Assembly (NCBI GenBank): GCA_016840825.1
Contig: JAEORN010000004.1
Span: forward strand, 1 to 5,271
Source of the DNA: Candidatus Thorarchaeota archaeon
GTDB lineage: Archaea > Asgardarchaeota > Thorarchaeia > Thorarchaeales > Thorarchaeaceae
Direction of reading: 5' to 3'
DNA: 5,271 bases
The position numbers and the translations under genes were made by a program. How positions within the stretch are numbered: the stretch's first letter is position 1; the number at the start of each line of letters is the position of its first letter. Under the pieces are notes generated by a model. It did no database searches, was not told where the DNA came from, and worked only from the letters and a program-made list of their open reading frames with translations. Shown piece by piece: positions 1-5,271 of the stretch.

Positions 1-1
1 A

Positions 2-3000
2 TACATGGCAAAAGGTGTAATGCCAGAAGAATACACGGGAGAACATGTTCCTGACCCAATTACTGATCCTGACCTAACTGAATCTTGGGTGATTGAAGAG
101 AAACAGTACGATGAGAAAGGCGAGGAGCTTAAACCAGTCATGCGATTAGGTCTCCCTGCACAGTCTGAGGACTACATTGACCTACGAGAGATGTCTCCTA
201 CCAGTGGGGTCGGAGGTCCAATGGGATGGGTACTTGATACTGTTCTCTATTCTCTCATTGATTTGGGTTTCCAGAATCTTGCCATTCACAAGGATGCTGC
301 AGAGGATCTTAATGATTACATCCAGAATATGGTTGTGGAAGCTCGAGATGAAATAAAGGACTGGTTCAATGAAGAGGGATTCAACATGACGGATCACAAC
401 TTCCCTGCTGTCATGCCTGAACTCCTTCCAAGTCAGATGTTCGAATTATGGTCCATGATTGACCAGCTCATTTTGGATGCATGGTATGAGGTGGATGAAT
501 ACATTGGAGAGTTCTTTGATTGGATTATCAATACACCCGTCCAAGAGAAGCTTACAGGACTCGTACCAGTATTCTTGTTCCGACTTGGTACACCTCTTAA
601 CTTGGGCTCAGATTTTGCGAGCTTTGGTGCAGTCCTTCGTGTCAAGCTTCTTCCTGATTTTGAGATTGACAAGACTCCATTTGAGACCTTCATGAACACA
701 GCAGTTCTTGGGAATGTTAACATGACTTCTTACGGTGATGTAGAGGCACAGTTTGAGGAGATCCGTAAGTTCATAGATGTCATTCCTGTCATGGAGATTG
801 ACCTGGGTATCTGTGCCTTCCTACCAACAGGGAATGACTGGGTTCAGGGCTTGATGGGGCAGTTCACAATCGATTTCTTTGGTCATGCCTGGCTCAAACT
901 TGCCTTCCCACCAGTTGACCCATCCAATACTGCCCGTGCCTTCATTGATGTACGAGAGTGGGGTTTAAGATTCGAACTAGATGCTAGCTTCTCCCTGAGC
1001 ATCTCAGCATTCCTCTCACCAGGACCTGGAGGAGTCATCAGTACGATACTCGAATGGTTCTCTGAGCTTCTCTCGATATCCATCACGCTCACGCTCTCAA
1101 TAGTATTCGAGATATCCAAGAAATACCAGGGCCAGGGTCTCCCATCACTGTCAACCCTTCTATTTGACATCATTGTAGGCGTCACCCTGAGTATTCGTAT
1201 CCTGATCTGTGTGTTCGAGGGTACCTTCAAAGTGGGACTCCGGTTCGAACAACGGTCCGGAATATTATCAGGCGCTCCGCTCATGGCGCTAGCGGAGGAC
1301 CCGGACCCCGTCATCATACATACCTTGAGTGATATCTCGTCCTCAACTATAGGTATCTACATCACGCTGTACTGCTCATTGTACTTCGGTATAGACCTGT
1401 TCTTTACGTCCTTCGGAACGCACTTTGGAGGTCCGTGGACGACCACGTTTGACCTGTCCGCGTCATGGGCAGATAGCGAATATGGTACTGAGGCTGCTGA
1501 CCTCACTGATACCGATGCGGATGGTCTTCCAGACGACTTCGAGAACCGCATGTCTCTCCTCTATGGTGAAACTGGTGCGTTCGTCCTTGCAGACTCATCC
1601 ACATTCCTTGATCCACTTTCCGATGATACTGACGGCGATGGACTCAAGGACAAACTGGAGATTGAACTCAACACGTTACCCTGGAAGACTGATACTGACG
1701 ATGATGGTCTTTCAGATTATGATGAACATGTCATATGGGAGACCAACCCGCTCCTCAATGACACCGATCGAGACAACTTGACTGACTACCAGGAGTGCAT
1801 CATCTACGAGACCTCTCCGTTCCTCATTGATACAGATGGATACATGGTGTACGCCTGGTACGAGATCAACACAGTCTACGACATCACCCACACTGAGGGT
1901 ACCTATGGAGCTGTAGAGGATGTCCTGATTGGCGGTGTTCACTATAATGACCGTACTGATCCACTCAATCCTGATACGGATAATGACGGTTTGCTTGATG
2001 GGGAAGAATGGGACAATGGAGTGCAATATCTCAATGATACAGAACTCACGTGGTACAAGAATGTCTACTACAAGTGGACACATCCCTTAGACGCTGATAC
2101 AGATAACGACTGTATGGGATGGCTCTATGTAGGTCCCGAAATCAACGACTTCGAGGTGACAGACACTTTCCTCTGGGACTGTTTTGATGGAACTGAAGTA
2201 TTTGGTCAAATTGCAATCATTCCCGACCTGGAGGGTTATCCAGAGGTCCGATTGGTCAAGACTAATCCATGTCATCCAGATACTGATAACGACACCGAAG
2301 TCGCACTCTATATGACAGATGGTTATGAGCTTGCACTCAATCCACAGTCCGACCCAACAAATGGAGATCAGGACAGTGATGGTCTAAAGGATGGTAAGGA
2401 AGTGATTGGTCCCGGTGGTTCAGGTACTGATAGACAGAATCCTGACACTGATAATGACCATCTTCCAGACTATGAGGACTACATGCTGCCTACTGATCCA
2501 CGAAATCCAGATTGTGATGAGGATATGGTGCTCGATGGCGATGAGTACTTCCTCTATGGTACAGATCCGATGAGAAATGATACGGACCTCGATGGATTGT
2601 CGGATGGCGAAGAGCTATTCTTCTTCTACTGTAACCCGCTTGTCAGAGACTCTGACTATGACGGATTGACAGACGGGGAAGAGATTCTCATCTACCTGAC
2701 GGATCCGCTAGAGGCAGATACGGATCATGACCAACTAGAAGACGGCTATGAGGTGTTCTATGCGCATACTAATCCTCGCCTCTTCGATACAGACGGTGAT
2801 CGGTTGGGCGATGGTGAAGAACTTCTTGTGTTCAATACTGATCCACTTGATTGGGATACTGATCATGACTCACTAGATTATCCGAACGAGAATGGTACCA
2901 TGACCTTACCCCTCGGTGACGGTGATGAAGTGCTGGATTATGGCACATCTCCTCTTACAATTGACACTGATGCAGACGGATTGACTGATTCTCAAGAGAT

Positions 3001-4066
3001 CTATCTTGCTATGGGATATCCAGGACATGATCCAATTCCACTTGATCCGCTCAATAATGATACCGATGGCGATACACTTCTTGACGGTCAAGAGATGATT
3101 CTCGAGAATGTGAGTATCATCACCTTCCCGTATGAGGCACTGACTATCAGACTTCGTTATGGTTCATGCCCAGCATTGAATGACACTGATGGTGATGGAT
3201 TAGACGACGGTCTAGAGTTGTTTTACGGTACGCGGCCTGATGACGAAGATACTGATGATGATAATATTAACGACTACAACGAGATATTCGTCACGCATAC
3301 TGATCCTAAGACAAACGATACGGACGGAGATGAAATTCCGGACAACCTCGAGTCGTGGGAAGGAGTGACAGCGAACACGACGCCTCCGGATGCAACGACT
3401 CCGCCTGTGTACATCTTGTCGCAGGATGAATCGTGGTGGCCGCTGTATCCAACGGATGTGAATGACAGTGATACAGATGACGACTTCCTGCCTGACGGTC
3501 TAGAACTGGTATACGGCACTAATCCATTAGAGTGGGATGAGAATCATAATGGCATTGCTGACGGATTCGAGTACGACTTTGATGGAGACGGTCTCTCGGA
3601 TGGGGAGGAGTTTTACATCGAGATGACTTGGATGACGCCATTGCCAATAGGAAATGACTCCAGTGGCATATGGCACTGGACTGGACAACCGGGTGGATTT
3701 GATAATCCTGACTCAGACGGAGACGGGCTCAGCGACGGCATGGAGGTCAATGTCTATGGAAGTGACCCGACCTCGACTGATTCTGATGGGGACGGTGTAT
3801 CTGATGCTGATGAAGTTGCACTCGGTCAGAATCCGATAGTTCCTATAACTGATGGATATCCGATGTGGATGATGATTGCCATCATAGGTGGAGTAGGATT
3901 CATCGCTGGAATAGTCGTTCCACCAGTTCTACGTTGGACATTTGGTAAACTCAAAGGAATCCGTGGTGGCGATACGAAGGACACGAAGAAATCGAGCAAG
4001 AAGAAGACTACGTCAAGCAAGAAGACGACTCCAAAGAAGTCCAAGAAGGAGGGTGATACCAAATGA
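2..4066 (+). CDS. Giant membrane-anchored surface protein with TSP3-type calcium-binding repeats (probably 5'-partial)
   Basis: Residues are counted from the ATG at base 5. The reading frame is open to the window edge and only four bases precede that ATG, so no ribosome site can be judged. The first residues are polar, with no signal peptide. Since the protein ends in a membrane helix and carries extracellular-type repeats, the true start probably lies upstream. Visible order: acidic polar segment (1-62); mostly helical amphipathic segment (about 75-190); beta-rich hydrophobic region of unknown family (about 190-495); 26 TSP3-like motifs DxDxDGLxDGxE (502-1280); membrane helix (1287-1311); Lys-rich tail (1312-1353). 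The TSP3 family binds calcium through Asp side chains and forms rigid extended stalks. A surface stalk or adhesin role is inferred, and no catalytic motif was seen. The stop overlaps the start of the next gene. Coding status and repeat family are certain; the start and function are not. Confidence 0.93.
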   Translation, partial: YMAKGVMPEEYTGEHVPDPITDPDLTESWVIEEKQYDEKGEELKPVMRLGLPAQSEDYIDLREMSPTSGVGGPMGWVLDTVLYSLIDLGFQNLAIHKDAAEDLNDYIQNMVVEARDEIKDWFNEEGFNMTDHNFPAVMPELLPSQMFELWSMIDQLILDAWYEVDEYIGEFFDWIINTPVQEKLTGLVPVFLFRLGTPLNLGSDFASFGAVLRVKLLPDFEIDKTPFETFMNTAVLGNVNMTSYGDVEAQFEEIRKFIDVIPVMEIDLGICAFLPTGNDWVQGLMGQFTIDFFGHAWLKLAFPPVDPSNTARAFIDVREWGLRFELDASFSLSISAFLSPGPGGVISTILEWFSELLSISITLTLSIVFEISKKYQGQGLPSLSTLLFDIIVGVTLSIRILICVFEGTFKVGLRFEQRSGILSGAPLMALAEDPDPVIIHTLSDISSSTIGIYITLYCSLYFGIDLFFTSFGTHFGGPWTTTFDLSASWADSEYGTEAADLTDTDADGLPDDFENRMSLLYGETGAFVLADSSTFLDPLSDDTDGDGLKDKLEIELNTLPWKTDTDDDGLSDYDEHVIWETNPLLNDTDRDNLTDYQECIIYETSPFLIDTDGYMVYAWYEINTVYDITHTEGTYGAVEDVLIGGVHYNDRTDPLNPDTDNDGLLDGEEWDNGVQYLNDTELTWYKNVYYKWTHPLDADTDNDCMGWLYVGPEINDFEVTDTFLWDCFDGTEVFGQIAIIPDLEGYPEVRLVKTNPCHPDTDNDTEVALYMTDGYELALNPQSDPTNGDQDSDGLKDGKEVIGPGGSGTDRQNPDTDNDHLPDYEDYMLPTDPRNPDCDEDMVLDGDEYFLYGTDPMRNDTDLDGLSDGEELFFFYCNPLVRDSDYDGLTDGEEILIYLTDPLEADTDHDQLEDGYEVFYAHTNPRLFDTDGDRLGDGEELLVFNTDPLDWDTDHDSLDYPNENGTMTLPLGDGDEVLDYGTSPLTIDTDADGLTDSQEIYLAMGYPGHDPIPLDPLNNDTDGDTLLDGQEMILENVSIITFPYEALTIRLRYGSCPALNDTDGDGLDDGLELFYGTRPDDEDTDDDNINDYNEIFVTHTDPKTNDTDGDEIPDNLESWEGVTANTTPPDATTPPVYILSQDESWWPLYPTDVNDSDTDDDFLPDGLELVYGTNPLEWDENHNGIADGFEYDFDGDGLSDGEEFYIEMTWMTPLPIGNDSSGIWHWTGQPGGFDNPDSDGDGLSDGMEVNVYGSDPTSTDSDGDGVSDADEVALGQNPIVPITDGYPMWMMIAIIGGVGFIAGIVVPPVLRWTFGKLKGIRGGDTKDTKKSSKKKTTSSKKTTPKKSKKEGDTK
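230..571 (+). other. Amphipathic, mainly helical segment of the TSP3 protein
   Basis: Residues about 76-189. Runs such as AAEDLNDYIQNMVVEARDEI and the following MFELWSMIDQLILDAWYEVD show hydrophobic residues every three to four positions among many Asp and Glu, as in amphipathic or coiled helices. No known family was recognised. It could be a helical bundle or an oligomerisation element ahead of the beta-rich region. The boundary is approximate. Confidence 0.4.
572..1489 (+). other. Beta-rich hydrophobic domain of unknown family in the TSP3 protein
   Basis: Residues about 190-495. The segment holds many strand-like stretches with alternating polar and hydrophobic residues. The clearest are residues 357-371 (SISITLTLSIVFEIS), 393-415 (VTLSIRILICVF onward) and 449-471 (IGIYITLYCSLYFGI onward), separated by Gly/Pro turns such as SPGPGG. 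Alternation at this length suits long amphipathic strands in a sheet or sandwich, and does not suit membrane helices. I do not recognise the family. A hydrophobic-faced sheet could bind a lipid, a membrane surface or a partner protein, but that is only a guess. The domain ends just before the first TSP3 motif at residue 502. Confidence 0.45.
1508..3844 (+). repeat. Protein-level tandem array of 26 TSP3-type calcium-binding repeats
   Basis: Motif starts, numbered from the ATG at base 5, are residues 502, 541, 563, 586, 609, 657, 698, 759, 788, 814, 836, 859, 882, 905, 928, 951, 987, 1019, 1060, 1082, 1105, 1156, 1178, 1191, 1236 and 1259. The core is D-T-D-x-D-G-L-x-D-G-x-E, usually followed by a strand-like hydrophobic run, then a T(N/D)P turn and 2-3 residues before the next motif. 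The basic period is 22-23 residues. Longer spacings come from insertions, the largest within the units starting at 609, 698 and 1105. The units at 609, 698 and 759 have degenerate calcium loops that lose the DGLxD portion, and 951 keeps DTDHDSLD but then diverges. This matches the bacterial TSP3 repeat (Pfam family TSP3_bac) better than dockerin or EF-hand pairs. Confidence 0.92.
2510..2854 (+). repeat. Run of five exact 23-residue (69-base) TSP3 units
   Basis: Motif starts at residues 836, 859, 882, 905, 928 and 951 are each exactly 23 residues apart, giving five complete units without an insertion. The shared pattern is DxDxD(x)2xDGxE, then six variable residues, then a TDP/CNP/TNP turn. 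The same DTD residues use different codons in successive units (gatacggac, gactctgac, gatacggat, gatacagac), so the DNA has diverged while the protein motif is kept. These are old duplications under protein-level constraint and not a recent DNA tandem repeat. Confidence 0.9.
3863..3937 (+). other. C-terminal transmembrane helix of the TSP3 protein
   Basis: Residues 1287-1311 form an uninterrupted hydrophobic segment (MWMMIAIIGGVGFIAGIVVP, then PVLRW) lying directly after the last repeat and a short linker containing DGYP. It is followed at once by basic residues, which by the positive-inside rule puts the tail in the cytoplasm and the repeat array outside. It is the only convincing membrane helix in the protein. 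No LPxTG or PGF-type sorting signal is present, so the helix itself is probably the permanent anchor. Confidence 0.88.
3938..4063 (+). other. Lysine-rich cytoplasmic tail of the TSP3 protein
   Basis: The last 42 residues (1312-1353) contain 15 lysines, with clusters such as KKSSKKKTTSSKKTTPKKSK, in a low-complexity Lys/Thr/Ser background. It is too long for a simple stop-transfer signal and is probably disordered. Binding to acidic phospholipid head groups or to a cytoplasmic partner is possible but not shown. The same bases carry the Shine-Dalgarno sequence of the next gene. Confidence 0.8.
4047..4057 (+). promoter_or_regulatory. Strong Shine-Dalgarno sequence for the propeller gene, inside the upstream coding region
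   Basis: The sequence AGGAGGGTGAT lies 5 bases before the ATG at 4063 when measured from its end, and the GGAGG core lies 10 bases before it. It matches the 16S 3'-end complement AGGAGGTGAT with one extra G. It encodes part of the Lys-rich tail of the upstream protein (the KEGD region). Together with the ATGA overlap it fixes the start of the second gene and implies coupled translation. Confidence 0.85.
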
Positions 4067-4143
4067 AACGATTGATTCCTAAACTCCTTACCGTTGGTTT
4101 GGTAGCACTATTCCTAGTATCTCTGATGCCTTCAGGAATTGGT
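4063..4143 (+). other. N-terminal signal peptide of the propeller protein
   Basis: Residues 1-27: a basic n-region (K2, R3, K7), a hydrophobic core LLTVGLVALFLVSLM (8-22), then the helix breakers P-S-G-I-G before the polar mature chain. Cleavage near residues 25-27 is plausible. No lipobox cysteine follows, so this looks like a Sec-type secretory signal, or an uncleaved N-terminal anchor if cleavage fails. Confidence 0.82.
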
Positions 4144-5271
4144 GATTATCAACGGAACACCTTCAATGGAGAACTATCTGATGATGTGATGGATTCAATT
4201 GTCATGCAAATGGATGCTGACTTCAATTTGACGAACGAATACCAGAAGATTTGGGAACCCAACAACATCAGGGGCTCGACTCATGCTGTTGCAGTATCTG
4301 ATGATAATGAATACATGGCAACTGCAGGAGGTTACCTCAATGATCATGAGGTACACATCTACAGGTGGTATGACCCTATCTACCAGTATTATCCAATTTG
4401 GGACGCTGGAGATGGAATTATTCAGGGTGATGTCATGGATGTCGCCTTCATGGACTGTGATAATAACAACAGGTTAGAGGTAGTTGCTGCGTGTGCGGAT
4501 GGTCATATCTATGTCTTTGAGCAACTTGGAGATAGAGATACTCCATTCGAAATATTCTCCGAAGCCCATTACTGGGAGCTTGTCTGGGACAGTGGTCTGT
4601 ATATTGACAGACAGGTCTGGTCGGTTGAGGCCTATGACATCGACCATGACAGTCATACAGAGATAATCGCAGGGGCTTGGGATAGCAAAGTTTACGTCTT
4701 TGATTATATTGATCACTCTGCATATCCTTACTGTCTGAATGAACACTGGATTGAGTTTCAACCAGTCTGGGACTCAGGGGATACAATCACGGGTCGTGTG
4801 AATTCTGTATGTATTGTTGATAGTGACAATGATACACGAATGGAGATTGTTGCTGGAAGCCAAGACAACCATGTCTACCTCTTTGAGGAGATACCTTGCT
4901 TCAAACATACCTATGTACTCCGTTGGACCAGTGGCGATGCAATTTGGGCACCTATAACATCAGTCACGGCTAGTCAAGACCTCGATGATGATCACTTTGG
5001 AGAAATCGTGGCTTCTGCATATGGCCAGGGTGTTTTCGTCTTCGACTACAACCATGAAACTGAGGATTTTGATATCCTAAAACTGAATCAGGGTATCAAG
5101 AGTTGGGAGCGGGCTACCTCCGGACCTCCGGCCTATTTCTACACAGGCTATGAGGCAGATGAATGGATTGACAGGAAGGTCTTTGGTTGGGAAGGTCAGG
5201 GAATCTTTGAGAATGACCCGATACCAAGTCCGTGGGACACAGTACTTCTTGGAGGCGCATCTGCACTAGGC
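4063..5271 (+). CDS. Secreted FG-GAP/VCBS-like beta-propeller protein (3'-partial)
   Basis: The frame runs open for 403 codons from the ATG at 4063 to the last base of the window, so the C-terminus is missing. The start is supported by a strong Shine-Dalgarno sequence, the ATGA overlap with the upstream stop, and a signal peptide at residues 1-27. After an acidic linker (28-62) come at least five propeller-type repeats. Each has a Trp near its start (W64, W113, W175, W236, W288), then 16-18 residues later an Asp-rich loop, then E(I/V)(V/I)A(G/A) and a closing strand such as HVYLFEE or KVYVFDY. The loops are D131xD133, D192xD194xD196, D253xD255xD257 and D306xD308xD310. Such loops bind calcium in the FG-GAP/VCBS families. 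No enzyme motif is visible. It probably acts outside the cell, as a binding or adhesion module, in the same operon as the TSP3 protein. Whether it has its own membrane anchor cannot be seen. Confidence 0.9.
   Translation, partial: MKRLIPKLLTVGLVALFLVSLMPSGIGDYQRNTFNGELSDDVMDSIVMQMDADFNLTNEYQKIWEPNNIRGSTHAVAVSDDNEYMATAGGYLNDHEVHIYRWYDPIYQYYPIWDAGDGIIQGDVMDVAFMDCDNNNRLEVVAACADGHIYVFEQLGDRDTPFEIFSEAHYWELVWDSGLYIDRQVWSVEAYDIDHDSHTEIIAGAWDSKVYVFDYIDHSAYPYCLNEHWIEFQPVWDSGDTITGRVNSVCIVDSDNDTRMEIVAGSQDNHVYLFEEIPCFKHTYVLRWTSGDAIWAPITSVTASQDLDDDHFGEIVASAYGQGVFVFDYNHETEDFDILKLNQGIKSWERATSGPPAYFYTGYEADEWIDRKVFGWEGQGIFENDPIPSPWDTVLLGGASALG
4282..5049 (+). repeat. Five FG-GAP/VCBS-like propeller blades
   Basis: The Asp-rich loops start at residues 80 (degenerate, SDDNEYMATAGG), 131, 192, 253 and 306, giving spacings of 51, 61, 61 and 53 residues. 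Blades 2 to 5 begin with a shared W-(D/T)-(S/A)-G motif (IWDAGDGI, VWDSGLYI, VWDSGDTI, RWTSGDAI), then a strand, the DxDxD loop, E(I/V)(V/I)A, and a closing VFxF or VYxF strand. The fifth blade (DLDDDHFGEIVASAYGQG) is the closest to a classical FG-GAP blade. After residue 329 the pattern loosens, and the rest of the propeller should lie beyond the window. Confidence 0.82.

Noticed and set aside
1230..1320. Local stretch richer in G and C (codons GCG, CCG, CGG) as a sign of gene transfer
   Set aside because: It is short, in frame, and inside a continuous domain, so ordinary codon fluctuation is the simpler explanation.
1073..1417. Hydrophobic stretches at residues 357-371, 393-415 and 449-471 as transmembrane helices
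   Set aside because: They alternate polar and hydrophobic residues (S-I-S-I-T-L-T-L) and include Arg, Glu, Lys and Asp, which fits beta strands better than membrane helices.
1425..1781. Plus-strand 118-codon open frame overlapping the first TSP3 units in another frame
   Set aside because: The main frame carries the conserved DTDxDG motifs; the alternative frame gives low-complexity Met/Ser/Thr-rich protein typical of frame-shifted Asp-rich repeats.
182..2275. Several open frames on the minus strand (182-397, 433-723, 883-1317, 1357-1551, 1712-2083, 2087-2275) opposite the large gene
   Set aside because: They are antisense to a clearly coding repeat protein, have no recognisable domains, and are explained by its codon bias (reverse complements of Asp, Glu and hydrophobic codons).
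2510..2854. CRISPR array or DNA satellite because of the regular 69-base period
   Set aside because: Units are not identical in DNA and periodicity follows the protein motif in an uninterrupted reading frame.
1508..3844. Dockerin or EF-hand domains
   Set aside because: The loops resemble EF-hand loops, but there are 26 in tandem with a 22-23 residue period, no paired helix-loop-helix arrangement, and no cohesin or cellulase context.
3842..4063. Sortase or archaeosortase-type C-terminal sorting signal
   Set aside because: There is a hydrophobic helix and basic tail, but no LPxTG or PGF-like tripeptide before the helix, and the tail is much longer than in such signals.
4448..4786. Minus-strand frames at 4448-4786 and 4474-4761, and plus-strand frames at 4283-4477 and 4484-4666
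   Set aside because: All lie over the propeller gene, whose frame shows a signal peptide, a Shine-Dalgarno sequence and regular blade motifs.

Overview
The window is almost wholly occupied by two consecutive plus-strand genes, both cut by the window edges, and both encode secreted or surface-anchored calcium-binding repeat proteins. The first (in frame from base 2 to a TGA at 4064-4066) is a very large protein whose visible part is about 1354 residues: a helical and then beta-rich N-terminal region of unknown family, an array of 26 Asp-rich motifs of the thrombospondin type-3 (TSP3) / bacterial TSP3-repeat type, one C-terminal membrane helix, and a lysine-rich tail. The second (ATG at 4063, open at the window end) has a clear signal peptide followed by at least five FG-GAP/VCBS-like beta-propeller blades with DxDxD calcium loops.

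Layout: bases 1-1507 encode the N-terminal region of protein 1. Bases 1508-3844 encode its TSP3 array, with a strict run of five 69-base units at 2510-2854. Bases 3863-4063 encode the membrane helix and Lys-rich tail. A strong Shine-Dalgarno sequence lies inside the last codons of gene 1. The genes overlap by ATGA (4063-4066), so they form an operon and are probably translationally coupled. Bases 4063-5271 encode the propeller protein. There is no intergenic region over 300 bases, and I see no RNA gene, mobile element, CRISPR array or terminator.

Organism: signs that fit an archaeon are a giant ectodomain protein with a single C-terminal anchor and Lys-rich (positive-inside) tail, an ATGA overlap with a near-perfect GGAGG..TGAT Shine-Dalgarno, and many N-x-S/T sequons. 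By general resemblance I think of an Asgard archaeon, for example Thorarchaeota-like, but the sequence has no taxonomic marker gene and this is a guess.

Joint role (inference): a membrane-anchored, calcium-stiffened stalk and a co-expressed secreted propeller would suit a cell-surface adhesion or envelope assembly. The pairing superficially recalls thrombospondin (TSP3 repeats) and integrin alpha chains (FG-GAP propeller), but nothing here shows that the two proteins bind each other.
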